A program made the translations under genes and the position numbers. Positions 30,991-45,900 of a DNA stretch of 64,000 nucleotides are shown piece by piece; positions within the stretch are counted from its first letter, which is position 1; each line of letters starts with the position of its first letter. Under the pieces are notes generated by a model, which saw only the letters and a list, made by a program, of their open reading frames with translations, did not search any database and was not told the origin of the DNA. The DNA is from Nannochloris sp. 'desiccata' (taxonomy: Eukaryota; Chlorophyta; Trebouxiophyceae; Chlorellales; Chlorellaceae), in the NCBI GenBank assembly GCA_019044685.2, contig JAGTXX020000003.1, positions 372,001 through 436,000 on the forward strand, given 5' to 3'.

Positions 30991-33900
30991 ATGTCTGAAT
31001 GCATGATGGAAGTCAAGACAGCGCCTTTGGCGCCAGTAGGGAAATCAATTGCATTGGCATGCTTTTCGGACCCAGTAGCAACAGGAAATTTGTACATAGA
31101 GGTGATTGTTCACCAATTTAGAGGAATTGCAGATGATCAACGTCTGCAGAATGCGTACCAGACAATTGTAAACCGCCATGACGCACTTAGAACAGTTTTC
31201 AATGTCCAGGATTCGGACATAGTGGCAACAGTTCACCCTTCTGGCAGTGTTCCGGCTGACCTACAGGTCCTGAGCCTTGAAGAGCACGACATTGATGCTC
31301 CTCAGGTTAAAGATGCGCTCAATAAGGCCGCACAGAAGCCTTTTAATTTGGGTCAGGCTCCGTTAGCTCGATTAGTAATTATTCATGCACAGGCCAATCG
31401 CCACCTCCTGCTGCTCTGCTACAACCATTGTGTCATGGATGGAGGCAGCCAAGGAATCTGGATTCGTGAGCTGGAGGCCTTGTATAATGGTGAGACTCTG
31501 CCAACTTTAGATCATCACTATACTGATTTTGCCGCATGGGAGCAAGATCTTTTGACTGCACAAGATTCTAAACTTGCCACAAACCAACTGGATTACTGGA
31601 GGACGACTTTATCTGGAGCTCCTGAGACCTTGGAGCTGCCAGGTGATCATTCTAGACCCCCAGTTTGCTCATTTTTAGGTAAAATGGTAACCTTTAGCAT
31701 TCCCGAAGACATCCGCACCGGTCTCTCTCCGTTTATGGCCCGTGAGAGGCAATCTCTTCTTCGCGTCATGCTTGCTGCCTACACAATTACCCTTAACAAG
31801 TATTCTCAGCAAAATGAAGTCGTAATCACCGTACCTAGATCTTTACGTCGCCCAATTGTAGACGACGGCATCATCGGAAATTTTATAAATATTTTACCTA
31901 TTCGTTTAGAAGTTAACGATTTCACCCCGTTTAAAGACGCCGTGAAGATTACTGGACAGGCAGTGAAAGATGCTGTTGCGAATGGAGATGTACCGTTTGA
32001 GTCGATCGTGAAAGCGTGTTGCACTGGAAGGAATGCTGCTTATTCAGCGATTGCTCAAGCATTGATTACCGTTCATGATCAAGGTGAGTCTAGTTGGTTT
32101 GTTAGTTGCTTAGTTACTTAGTTGGTTATTTCAGGTCTTTATAATGCGTTTATTTAGTCTCCCAGACTCTCTTAAGGATATTCCTTTGGTTGATTTTAAT
32201 ACTCTTATTTCATCTCATAAAATTAATGAAAGTCCTTTGATTTTATTTCAACAGGTTGGTTCAAGGCGCCGGCGTTGGACGGCCTCGCCTCTGAACCTTG
32301 CTCTATTCCTGTCGACACAGGTCGCTGCATCAATGATATCACACTTCGTATCTTACCTGGAGATACTTCAATGGACTGCCAGCTGTTATACAACACAGAG
32401 GTCTTTTCTGAAAAAAATATAGCTAGACTTGTAGATAGCTTTTTGCATGTTCTCCGTGCCGCTCTTGAAAATCCAGATGCTCCCAGCATCGATGTTTTAG
32501 GTGCAGAGCATCTCTCAGAGCTGCAAAATCTTTCCATGGGTGAAGAAAGGCCTGAATATTTAGAACAGCCCCTTGCTCATGAGGCTTTTGAGGCCATGGC
32601 TGAGCAATTTCCTGAAAGACGGTGCTTGTGCTACGAGGGCGAGTGGTTGAGCTATGGAGAGGTGAATGCTCGTGTTGATACCCTTGCCGGGCAGATGGTA
32701 GAAAAGTTTGGAGTTGGACCTGGTGTAGTAGTAGGTTTGATGCTGGACCGTTCTTTTGAGCTGGTAATATCGATGCTGGCTGTCCTTAAAGCTGGTGGCT
32801 GTTTCTTGCCCTGTGATCCTTCTTACCCTGATGACCGTCTTTCTATCTATTTAGAAGACGGCAAAGCTGTCATGGTGCTTGCTCAAGCACAGCAAGTTGA
32901 CCGTGCTCTATCTATGGTTGCTTCTGATGTTTATATAGTCAACGTTGATGATGTTTGCTCTTCCACCACCATAATATTGGGGCCTCCTGCTGACAGCAAT
33001 AGCAACGGCAATATTAGCGGGGGGGAAAAGATTAAAAATCCTGCAAAACTGGCTGATCCAGCCTACATCCTCTTCACCTCTGGTTCTACTGGTCGTCCTA
33101 AAGGTGTCGTCATCAATCATGCTGCGTTGATTGACTTCCTTGCCTACAATTTAGAGTACTATTCGGTGGACAAGGACAGCATTTCTCTGCTCTCAATCAC
33201 GATAAATTTCGATCCTAGCATTATGCAAATTTTCACCCCTTTAATCGTGGGTGGTGGTCTCGTTATTGCACGTCCATCTGGACACATGGATGCAGAATAT
33301 CTTGCCAATTTACTACTGAACCAGAGCGTTACGTTTTTTAATACTGTCCCTTCCCTTGGTCTTGAGTATTACCGTCGTCCTGCAGCGAAAAGTTGTGTTG
33401 CTTTGAAGAGTGCTATATTTTCTGGGGAAGCGATGCCTATGGAGCTGGTGCACCTTATTCATAGGAACGTACCCAAAGGTGTCAGAGTTTATAATGCATA
33501 TGGTAAGATAAATATGAGCTTGGTAGTTTTCTTTTGGGAAGAGAGGGAAGACGTATACCCGTTGATGCTTTTTTATTTGTTCTTGAATTTTTTCTGCAGG
33601 TCCAACTGAAGCAACTGTTATGGCTACAAATTTGGAATGTCCTGCTGACTTGAGCTATATGACTATTGGTCGTCCTGAAAATAATATGCATTGTTATATC
33701 GTAAACGCTGAAACTTTGCGCCTGGTGCCGGTGGGTGTTCCTGGAGAATTATTACTCAGTGGGCCGCGTTTAGCTCTTGGGTATGCACATCGTCCTGAAC
33801 TTACTGAAGAGAAGTTTATTCGAAACCCTTGTTTGGATCTTGTAGCTGGCACTATTGCTCCCTCCCTCACAAGATATTTCGAAAAAGCATACCGCACTGG

Positions 33901-36900
33901 TGATTTAGTGAGGTGGCGTAGTGATGGTAGCATTGATTTTATGGGCCGCATTGATCGTCAAACAAAGGTCAATGGTGTGCGTATTGAGCTGGGTGAGGTG
34001 GAAGCTGCTTTGGAAAATTGCGATGGCGTTGTGCATGCCGTTGCCGCAGCTGTAGCTGATCCACTTGGCCAAAAACGTCTTGTAGGCTACGTCACTCCTG
34101 GAAACATCAGACCTGATGCTGTCATTAAAAACTGTAGGTCTGTATTGGTCTCTGCTATGGTGCCAAGTGTTGTTATTGCGCTAGATGCTTTCCCTCTGTT
34201 GCCCAACGGGAAGGTGGATGTGAAAGGGTTGCCTGCCCCAGACTGGTCTGGAGCGAAATCATCTGAAGAGTATGTTGGACCTGATGGTGAAGTAGAAATT
34301 GCAGTGCAGAAGGTTTTTGCTGAGGTGCTCGGTCGTCCCGCTGAAGAGCTCAGCGTACTTGCCGACTTCTTCTCTGCTGGTGGTACCTCTCTTCAAATAT
34401 TCCGCGCAAATGCGTTGCTGCAAGAAACTTTTAAAATGGATTCTATCGCTGTTACTATGGTTCATACTGAACGTAGCGTGCGTGGAGTAGCTGCTGCTCT
34501 AGGAAAGCTGCTGGCTCCTCAAGATGGAAGCGTCTGTGCTTCTCCTGTTGGTGCACCTCCATTGAAAGCAACTACTTGGCCTGATGCTAAACGCCCTTTA
34601 TCTTTTAACCAAGAGCAGATGTGGTTAGTAAGCACCATGGGAGGATCTAGTGCGTACAATATGCCCATTGTGCTTGAAACGGATGTGGCGCCTGATTTGC
34701 CTGCATTGCAGGCAGCTCTTGATGCTGTGGCAGGCCGCCACGAAGTAATGCGCACCCGTTTCGAGCGCCAAGCTGACGGTACTGTAGCTGGAATTGTTGT
34801 TTCAGCTATAGATTTCCGCATGCCTGTGCAGGTGATTGAAGTAGAAAGCCATGAAAAGGAGGTTCAGCTAGTAAGTGAGGAAGCAGCCACCGGTTTTGAT
34901 TTGGAATCTGAGCCTTTGGTACGTGTTCTTTTACTCTTACGCCAAACACCGAGATCCAGAGCTGTGCTTTCTGTTACTATGCACCACGCTGTTGGTGATG
35001 CCTGGTCTCAAGGCGTCTTTTGGAAGGAGCTGTCTGAAGCTTATGCCGCTGCTCTTTCGGGAGAGGAATGCAGTTGGGCTCCTTTGCCTATTCAGTATGC
35101 TGATTACGCTGCCTGGCAGCGTGAGTTGCTTGCTGGTGAAGGTGGAACAGTGTTGCGCGCTTTTTGGAAACAGAGTTTGGCTGGAGCACCCTCTATGGTG
35201 CAGCTTCCTCAAGACCGCCCTCGACCCGCTCGCCCAACCAACGCTGCTGGCTCTGTACGTACTGCTCTTCCAGCTGGTCTTTTACCTCTTCTTGAAGGTG
35301 TGGCGCGTGATCTGCGTGTGAACGTCCAAGCTGTGCTGCTTGCCGGCCTTCAAGCTGTGCTTCTTCGGTACAGCGGGCAGGATGATTTGGTGATTGGTGT
35401 GCCTGTCGCTGGTCGTGACCGCCAGGAGACCCATGGCCTGGTAGGGTATTTCATCAACACATTACCAGTGCGTTGCATTGCTTCTGAAGATGCTAGTTTT
35501 GAAGACATGATTGTCAACGCTAGCAAGGCTACTTTAGCTGCTTTAGAGCACTCGCTGTTGCCCCTTGAGGATGTTGTCGCAGCTGCTGGTGTTGCCCGCG
35601 TTCCCAACGCTAATCCCCTGTTCCAGGTACTCTTTCAGTATTTACCAGAAGATCTTGTAGCTGGTGGCAGTCCTGTTTGCACCCTGGGCAAGAGCTCATT
35701 AAAGCATTTTGGCAGTCCTGGTGGTCTCGCCCACGCCAAGATGGATTTGACCTTTACTATGAGTGGCGAAACAGTAATGCTCGACTATATGTCTGAATTA
35801 TTCGACGAATCCACTATTAAACGTATGTTTGGAAGCTTTGTAGCTGTTCTTGAGCATTGTATGACTGACCCCACAGTTCCAGCGCTGGCTATCAATATTT
35901 TGGGTAGCTCTCAGGCAGAAGTTGTCGCTGCATTTTCTTTAGGAGAAGAGCACCCCGAGTATCTGAAACGTCCTCTCACGCATGAGGCTATTGAAATAAT
36001 TGCTGGGCAGTCTCCTGAGAGGAAGTGCTTGTGCTACGAGGGTGAGTGGTTGAGCTATGGAGAGGTGGATGCTAGAGCAAACACTCTTGCTGGACAGCTT
36101 TCTGCCCTTGGTGTTGGACCTGGAGTAGTGGTTGGCTTAATGCTTGAACGTTCTTATGAGCTGATCATTTCTATTATAGCAGTGTTCAAAGCTGGCGGGT
36201 GTTATTTACCCTGTGATCCTTCGTACCCTGATGACCGCCTTTCTATCTATTTAGAAGACGGCAAAGCATTGGTAGTACTAGTGAAACCTCAGCACGCAGA
36301 TCGTGCTAAAGCAATGGTACCCTTAGCTGTATCCGTAGTAGAAATTGGGTCTGGTGCGCTCGCAACTGCTCCTCTCAAGCCACCCAGCCCCGAGGATCCT
36401 GCATATATTATTTTCACATCTGGCTCAACTGGTCGCCCTAAAGGTGTCATGGTGCCTCACCGTGCATTAAGAGACCATTTAGAAGGTAGCGTTGAGTATT
36501 ACAACATGGGAGAGGAGGATGTAGGCTTGTTAACCATCACAATTAATTTTGATCCTCACCTTATGCAAGCCTTCATGCCGCTTATTATTGGCGGTGGCCT
36601 TGTGATCGCCACCCCTGAGGGCCATACCAACGCAAACTACGTAATGTCTCTTATCAAACAGAAAGGTGTGACACAGTATATTTGTACTCCATCTCTCGCA
36701 TTGATGCAATTTGCTGGTGAAGAAGCCAGAGAGTGCACAGCCTTGCGGTGTGTAATGTTTGGGGGAGAGCAGTTGCCGAGGGAAATTATTAGCTTATTTG
36801 CAGAAAAGGTAAGTAAAGTATCAACATTATAGGTGCTATTTTAAATATGCTGCTGTCTTTATTCGTGAAAAAGAATAAAAAAAATGCAGCATTTGTCGTA

Positions 36901-39900
36901 TAAAAATGATATAAATTAACTCATCACTTCCCTTCTCGTTGATTCTTTTCTCTTTTGCAGCTGCCGTGGTGCAAAGTATATAATGTCTACGGTCCTACAG
37001 AAGCTACGATTACAGCTACTGAGCTTTATTGCCCTCCGTCCGTCGACTTCATCTCAATTGGTCGCCCTGTTTACAATCTTCAGACGTTTATTGTAGATGC
37101 CGCCATGCGCCCAGTGCCAGTGGGTGTTCCCGGAGAATTACTACTCAGTGGCCCTCGTTTAGCTTTATGTTATGCTAATAGACCCGATCTCACCGCAGAA
37201 ACGTTTATTCAAAACCCCTGCTTGAAGTTAATAGCTGGTAAAGTAGGCCAAGCGCTGCTTCCTCACTGCCAAAAAGCCTACCGTACTGGTGATTTAGTTA
37301 GATGGCGTAATGACGGCACCATTGATTTTCTAGGTCGCATTGACCGGCAGGTGAAGATTACTGGTGTCCGTATTGAACTTGGTGAAGTTGAAGGTGCAAT
37401 GGAAAGCACTCCTGGTGTAAATCAAGCTGTCGCCACTGCAGCAGTCGATCCTAGTGGACAGAAACGTCTCGTTGGCTACATCACTCCTGGAGACGTAGAC
37501 TCTGCTGCTGTGATAGCGCACTGTCGTTCTCGGTTAGTTCCAGCTATGGTTCCTAGTGTGGTTTTAGCTCTCGATGCCTTCCCGTTGTTGCCAGGCGGGA
37601 AAATCGATGTTAAGGCTCTTCCTGTTCCTGATCTGTCTGGATCTGGCTCTGAAGAGCACGTTTCACCTGGTAATAGTACTGAAATCGCAGTGCAAAAGGT
37701 CTTTGCTGAGGTGCTTGGCCGTCCTGCTGAAGAGCTCAGCGTTTTGGCTGACTTTTTCGCTGCTGGCGGCACCTCTCTCCAAGTGTTCCGCGCCAACGCT
37801 TTGTTGCAGCAAGCTTTTAAATTGGAATCTATTCCTGCTACTTTAGTGCATAACGATCGCAGCGTACGTGGGGTTGCAGCTGCTTTGGTGGGACTGATGA
37901 AGTCTGAAAATGGTATTGCTTCTTTCCCGCTGATAGCTCACAAGTGGCCTGACGCTATGCGCCCTCTCTCTGCCAATCAAGAGCAGATGTGGTTATTAAG
38001 TACAATTGGTGGCTCTAGTGCATATAATATGCCTATTGTTTTAGAAACTACTGTTATTCCTGATGTTAAAACTTTAAGTTCTGCGCTTGATGTTGTGGCG
38101 GGTCGACACGAAGTGTTGCGTACTCGCTTCCAACGCAAGGCGGATGGCACTGTAGCTGGTTCTGTTGTTTCTTCTTCCCTTTTCCATGTTCCTTTGCAGG
38201 TTGTAGAAGTATTTTCTGAAGAGGAAGAAAGTCAACAGCTGTCTAATGAAGCGGCTGGCGAGTTCCACCTTGAAGTTGATCCCTTGGTGCGTGTCAAGCT
38301 CCTAGTAAGAAATGGTTTTGAATCAGGAGCAGTTTTGGCTTTAACTATGCACCACGCTGTTGGTGATGCCTGGTCCCAAGGTGTCTTTTGGAAGGAGCTG
38401 TCAGAAGCTTATGCCGCTGCTCTTTCGGGAGAGGAATGCAGTTGGGCTCCTTTGCCTGTTCAGTATGCTGATTACGCTGCCTGGCAGCGTGAATTGCTTG
38501 CTGATGAAGGTGGAACAGTGTTGCGCGCTTTTTGGAAACAAAGTTTGGCTGGAGCACCCTCTATGGTGCAGCTTCCTCAAGACCGCCCTCGACCCGCTCG
38601 CCCAACCAACGCTGCTGGCTCTGTACGTACTGCTCTTCCAGCTGGTCTTTTACCTCTTCTTGAAGGTGTGGCGCGTGATCTGCGTGTGAACGTCCAAGCT
38701 GTGCTGCTTGCCGGCCTTCAAGCTGTGCTTCTTCGGTACAGCGGGCAGGATGATTTGGTGATTGGTGTGCCTGTCGCTGGTCGTGACCGCCAGGAGACCC
38801 ATGGCCTGGTAGGGTATTTCATCAACACATTACCAGTGCGTTGCATTGCTTCTGAAGATGCTAGTTTTGAAGACATGATTGTCAACGCTAGCAAGGCTAC
38901 TTTAGCTGCTTTAGAGCACTCGCTGTTGCCCCTTGAGGATGTTGTCGCAGCTGCTGGTGTTGCCCGCGTTCCCAACGCTAATCCCCTGTTCCAGGTACTC
39001 TTTCAGTATTTACCAGAAGACCCAGCATCTGGAGTTGGTCCAGTATGTGTCCTAAAAGACAGTATCTTTAAACAACATCCAAAACCTAAAGCCCTCGCTC
39101 ATGCCAAGATGGATTTAGTCATCTCATTGGGTGGCAACAGCCTTGTAGCAGACTTTATGGCAGAGTTATTTGATACCTCTACTATATCAAGGATTATTAG
39201 CAGCTTTACTAGTATTTTGGAACAGTTGGCAAGCAATATGAAGGCACCAGCATTGGCGGGAAGTTTGTTGGGGGCTCAAGAAAAAGAAGAGATGGCAGAA
39301 ATGTCAATGGGTCTTCAACGCCCTGATTTCTTGTCCTTCCCCTTGATGCATGAAGCTGTCAACAAAATAGCTGTTGAGTCTCCTGAGAGGAAGTGCTTGT
39401 GCTACGAGGGTGAGTGGTTGAGCTATGGAGAGGTGGATGCTAGAGCAAACACTCTTGCTGGACAGCTTTCTGCCCTTGGTGTTGGACCTGCAGTAGTGGT
39501 TGGCTTAATGCTTGAGCGTTCTTTTGAGCTTGTAGTCAGCATCTTAGCTGTTATGAAGGCTGGGGGTTGTTATTTACCCTGTGATCCTTCTTACCCCAAT
39601 GACCGTCTATCTATTTATTTAGAAGACGGAGGTGCTCTGGTTGTGTTAACACAAGCTAAACATATAGAGCGAGCTTCTTCAATGGTCAGCACTGTTAAAG
39701 TTAGCGTGTATGACGTGAACAAAATCTCTCAGGAAAACGATGATAGCAACTCCGCCTCTTTGAAAAATGCTGGCCCCGAGGACCCTGCATATATGATTTT
39801 TACTTCTGGCTCTACTGGTCGCCCTAAAGGTGTCATGCTGCCCCACCGTGGTCTTCGAGACTTGCTTCCTTGGCTTATCGAGCAATTCAGTCTAAGTTCT

Positions 39901-42900
39901 GAAGACGTTGTAGTGTTTAGCAACACAATCAACTTCGATGCCCACGTTATTCAGGCTCTCCCTGTGCTCGCTGCTGGTGCTGCACTTGTCATCGCCCGCC
40001 CTGACGGTCACCTCGACCCTGCCTACATTGTCAGCCTCATCCTGAAATACAGGATCACTGGATTCGTATGCACAGTCCCAACTCTTGCGAAAGAATACGT
40101 TGGAGAGCTTCAACGTGGTGGCCATGCTCCTTATGCTCCGATGAAGGCCTGGGGTATTGGCGGAGATAGCGCCCCTGCCGATGTAGTGCGGCAAATGCAA
40201 ACTGCCTTCCCCAATCTCCGTGGTCCAGTAAATATGTACGGTCCAACTGAAGTAACTGCAGTAACTGTACAGCATGTGTTTGAGAAAGGCTTTACCAATA
40301 TTGTTATTGGTAGACCAGATCCAAACACTCATGCTTACGTCGTCGATGCTGCCTTAAGACCGGTGCCAGTGGGCGTGCCTGGAGAGCTGGTGCTCAGTGG
40401 GCCTCGGTTAGCTCTTGGATATGCTGGTAGACCTGATCTTACTGAAGAGAAGTTTGTTCCCAATCCTTGCTTTGATCTGGTAGCGAAGAAAATAGTACCA
40501 GAGCTGAGATCACACTACCAGAAAGCATACCGTACTGGAGACTTAGTCAGGTGGCGTAGTGATGGCACCCTTGAATTTATGGGCCGTATTGATCGTCAAG
40601 TAAAAGTAAACGGGGTCCGCATTGAATTAGGCGAAGTAGAATCTGCTTTAGAAAGCGCAGAAGGGGTTTCTCAAGCAGTGGCGTTGGCAGTCATGGATCC
40701 TCATGGACAGAAGCGGTTAATTGGTTACGTAAGCCCTGGAAACGTAGATCCTACCTTAATTATAGCGCATTGTAGGTCTTTATTAGTTCCTGCTATGGTT
40801 CCTAGCGTGGTGTTACCTCTGGAAGCTTTTCCCTTGATGCCAAATGGAAAGGTTGATGTCCGGGCGTTACCTTCTCACGACTGGTCTGGCACAGCAGCAG
40901 GAGGCTCTGAAGAGTATATAGCCCCTGCGGATGAAATAGAAACTGCTGTACAGCGTGCATTTGCAGATGTTCTTAACCGACCAGCTAAAGAACTCAGCGT
41001 GATTTCTGATTTCTTTGCTCTAGGCGGCAGTTCCCTTCAAGCTATGCGACTCCCAGCATTACTTCATGACGCAGTTGGCGTTACTATTGCAGCAAGTGAG
41101 ATCATTTCATTCCCTGCAGCACGCCAAATTGCAGATATACTTAAAGAAGCAATGAAACAAGAATTCAATGGGGCTGTAGAACCTGTGATGTGGCCAGACA
41201 ATACTCGTCCCACATCTTCAGGACAGGAGTCTCTTTGTCTGACTTATTTCCTACACCCTGATGATCTGGAGGTACGCTTTATTAGATTGATTATTACATT
41301 AGTATTATTAATTTTTCAGCGATTGGTAAACACGGTTGATCATTAAAAATGGCAAATTTTACAACAACTTCTTTTCTCTCTCACACACATTTTCCCTCTG
41401 CAGTTGAATGAGCCTAGTTGCATTGAAGTCTTTGGTGACCTCAATGTAGAGGCACTTCAGAAAGCTTTCAACCAGTTGTTACAACGTCATGAAGTCTTGC
41501 GCTGTGGCTTCAAGCGTGAGAATGGAGTAATTGTCTCGTTTTTAGACCCTACTGCCACTACTGTACCCATGACAATTCTCAAGGTTGGTTCTTTCCAGAT
41601 TTCTTTCTTTCAAAAATTTTGAATGTTTCTATATACTATGTATCATAGTATAGTATATCATAGCAATGCAATCCTAAGTAATGAATCAATTGTTATAAAT
41701 TCTGCTCCATTTCTCTCCCTCCAATCAATGCAGGAACCCATTGCATCCGATGAAGAGATCAAGGCACTTCTCACCAAAGCCATGCGCTACCAATTTGACC
41801 TCGCCTCTCCGCCCTACATGAGAGTCACTGTCAGTCCTGTCGGCCCTCGTCGCCACATTGTCATGTTTGTTATGCATCACATAGCAATGGACGGATGGTC
41901 TCTTGCTCCCATCTGGATTGACGTCATGGCTTTCTACAAAGCGATTGTGACGGGTAATCCACCGCAAGTACGGGATTTACGAGTGCAATACAGTGATTTT
42001 GCTGCATGGGAGCGGAAACAATTGGAGCCCGGTACAGAAAAGTACGAAAAGATGGCCTTGTATTGGAAAAAACAGCTCCAGCATGCAACTCCAGTGGTGC
42101 AATTGCCTGAAGACTATGCTCGGCAGGTACATCCAACAGAGCACTTGCCTCTGGTCGATGGCAATGCTGTTATTAGTATAGGACAATTGGACGCTTTGAA
42201 GGAATTGGCTAGTTCTCTGAAGGTTTCTTTATATGCACTGTGTTTAGCTGCATTTAGATTGATGTTGTGTGAATTTGGTGCTACTGATGATGTTTTAATT
42301 GCATCTTCTTTTTCAATGAGACCTCCCGGAACTGAAAATCTGGTTGGCTATTTTTTGAGAATGCTCTTGTTGCGTAATCGTCTGGAAGAAAGTGACTCTT
42401 TCTCGACCCTGGTAGTACGGGAAATGTCTACTTTGACTGCAGCTATTGAGCATTCTATATTGCCATTACAAGAAGTGCTTAAAGTTTCCAACTTGCCAAG
42501 AGCTCCAGGCAGAACACCGTCGTGGCAAGCGGCGATCACTTGGGATGAGCACGGTAAGCGGAAGCAAAAGCAAATTTACTGAGTAATAATACTAACTCAG
42601 TCTACATGTCAATTGTACAATCAATTTGATTAGTTACCAAGTAATGATTACGTCTCACCTCTTTTTTTTTTTATTTTTTTTTTTACAGAATGGATGGATC
42701 CCTCAGCAGCGCTTGGGGAAGATTCACCTCTTGATATGGCGCCATATATTAATTTCGATCTTGCTGATGCACCTACAGACGTCATTTTAGGTCTAGAACC
42801 CTCCCCAGAAGGTCTTAAACTCCGACTAGGATGTGATGGTAACCTTTTTAAGCAAGAAACTGTTGATCGAATGTTTAAAAGGCTGGTTCAGATCTTTGAA

Positions 42901-45900
42901 AATGCTGCGGCAGCTCCATATCAATTGTTAAAATCAACACAATTGCTTGCAGAGTCTGAACGGGATGAAGTAGCTCGCTTTTCTATAGGACCTGAGCATG
43001 TTGAGTACTTAGAAGTTCCTTTAGTTCATGAAGCTCTGGCATTAATTGCTGGGCAGTCTCCTGAGAGGAGGTGCTTATGCTTTGAAGGGCAATGGCTGAG
43101 CTATGGAGAGGTGGACGCTAGAGCAAACACTCTTGCTGGACAGCTTTCTGCACTCGGTGTGGGACCTGGAGTAGTGGTTGGCTTAATGTTGGACCGTTCG
43201 TTCGAGCTAGTAGTCAGCATATTTGCTGTTCTCAAAGCTGGCGGGTGTTATTTACCCTGCGACCCTGCTTACCCTGATGACCGTCTTTCTATCTATTTAG
43301 AAGACGGCAAAGCTATTGTTGCCTTGACTCAAGCTAAACATTTTGATCGTGCTGCTGATATGGTAGGCACTGGAGTCAAAGTAGTTGATGTGAACAAGCT
43401 GTCTGAAGAAAATGCAACTGCTCCTCTCAAGCCACCCAGCCCCGAGGATCCTGCGTATATTATTTTCACATCTGGCTCAACTGGTCGCCCTAAAGGTGTC
43501 ATGGTGCCTCACCGTGGATTGAAAGACCTAATGCCGTGGTTGGTTGATATGTACCACCTTAATCACAACGACAATATTGTGTTTAGCAACACCATCAGTT
43601 TTGATGCACATGTCCTGCAAGTTTTCCCACCGTTGACGGTCGGTGCCACTCTCGTTATAGCGAAGCCTGAAGGCCATTTCGATCCTGTGTATATTGTTGA
43701 TCTCATTTTAGCCAACAACATTACTGGATTCATGTTCACAGTACCTACGCTGGCCAGAGAGTATGTTAACGAGCTCAAACGAAGAGGCCAATCTCCCTAC
43801 GTGCCAATGCGTTCTTGGGGCGTCGGTGGCGAGAGTGTTCCAGCAGATGTCGTCCGTCAAATGCACACCTTCTTCCCTAATCTGGAACCAATCAATACGT
43901 ATGGTCCTACAGAGGTTACAGCTGTTGCTGTGCACTACCAGTTCCCTCGTGGTTTCCCATCTGTAGTGATTGGCCGCCCTGATGCAAATTTAATAGCGGT
44001 CATCGTCGATGCTGCTTTAAGACCGGTGCCTATTGGTGTACCTGGAGAATTGTTGCTCAGTGGGCCTCGGTTAGCTCTTGGATACGTTGGCAGGCCAGAT
44101 CTTACAGAAGAGAAGTTTATTTCTAATCCTTGTGTCGACTTGTTTGCTGGTCGGGTTGCCTCAGCCTTGCTGCCTTATTATAAAAAAGCTTACCGCACTG
44201 GTGATCTAGTTAGGTGGCGCAGCGATGGTCAGCTTGAATTTATGGGCCGTATAGATCGCCAGGTGAAGATTACTGGAGTGCGTATTGAATTAGGGGAAGT
44301 AGAAGCTGCTTTGGAAAACACAGAGGGTGTGGCGCAAGCGGTAGCTGCTGCAGTAGCTGACTTGGCTGGACAGAAACGATTAGTTGGGTACGTTACCCCT
44401 GGAGATATCTCACCTGCTGCAGTGACAGCGCATTGCCGCTCTGTGTTGGTACCTGCTATGGTGCCTAGTGTTGTGGTAGCGCTTGAGGCCTTCCCGCTGT
44501 TGCCGAATGGTAAAGTTGATGTGCGTGCTTTGCCTGCCCCGGACTGGTCTGGTGCTGGTGGCTCTGAAGAGTATGTTGCACCTGCTACTGATATTGAGAA
44601 GTCTGTTCAGCGTGTCTTTGCTGAGGTCCTTGGTCGCCCTGCTGAGCAGCTCAGTGTGCTTGCTGACTTCTTTGCTGCTGGCGGCACTTCATTGCAAGTT
44701 TTCCGTGCCAACGCTATGCTGCAAGATGACCTAGGCGCTGCTTCAATCCCTTCTACTATTGTTCACACAGGACGCAGCGCACGTGGTGTAGCATCTGCTT
44801 TAGCAGAGCTGATGGAGTCTGGAAATGCTGGCAGTGTCGCTGCTTCTCTTGTCGACGCACCTCCTTTGATAACAACTACATGGCCGGACGCTACGCGCCC
44901 TCTTTCTGCCAATCAAGAGCAGATGTGGTTAGTAAGCACAATGGGAGGATCTAGTGCGTATAATATGCCTACCGTTCTGGAGACCAACTTAACCCCTGAC
45001 ATTGCTGCCTTGAGCACCGCACTTGACGCTGTGGCGGGTCGGCATGAAGTATTGCGCACCCGTTTCGAGCGCCAAGCTGACGGTACCGTAGCTGGTGTTG
45101 TTGTTTCCCCTTCTGAATTCCACGTGCCCGTCGCCGTAGCCCAAGTTGACAGCCATGAAGAGGAAGTCAAGGAAGTTGCTGTGGCTGTGGCACAGCCGTT
45201 CAACCTTGAAGTTGATCCCTTGGTGCGTGTCAAGCTCCTAGTAAGAAATGGTTTTGAATCAGGAGCAGTTTTGGCTTTAACTATGCACCACGCTGTTGGT
45301 GATGCCTGGTCTCAAGGCGTCTTTTGGAAGGAGCTGTCTGAAGCTTATGCCGCTGCTCTTTCGGGAGAAGAATGCAGTTGGGCTCCTTTGCCTGTTCAGT
45401 ATGCTGATTACGCTGCCTGGCAGCGTGAATTGCTTGCTGGTGAAGGTGGAACAGTGTTGCGCGCTTTTTGGAAACAAAGTTTGGCAGGAGCACCCTCGAT
45501 GGTGCAGCTTCCTCAAGACCGCCCTCGACCTGCTCGCCCAACCAACGCTGCTGGCTACGTTCGCTCTAGTCTTCCACCTGGACTCTCATCTCGTTTAGAG
45601 TCCGTGGCACAGGCATTAAGAGTGAATCTGCAAGCTGTGCTGCTTGCTGGCCTTCAAGCTGTGCTTCTTCGGTACAGCGGGCAGGATGATTTGGTGATTG
45701 GTGTGCCTGTCGCTGGTCGTGACCGCCAGGAGACCCATGGTTTGGTAGGGTATTTCATCAACACATTACCAGTGCGTTGCATTGCTTCTGAAGATGCTAG
45801 TTTTGAAGACATGGTTGTCAACGCTAGCAAGGCTACTTTAGCTGCTTTAGAGCACTCGCTGTTGCCCCTTGAGGATGTTGTCGCAGCTGCTGGTGTTGCC

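Noticed and set aside
34937..35607. Recurrent antisense ORFs inside the NRPS (also near 38718, 45654, 48927)
   Set aside because: They recur only because the C-domain DNA is repeated; each is antisense to conserved coding sequence.
36955..36960. Start codon for the frame beginning MQLPWC
   Set aside because: It is a TTG within the splice acceptor ttttgcag; the exon begins at 36961.
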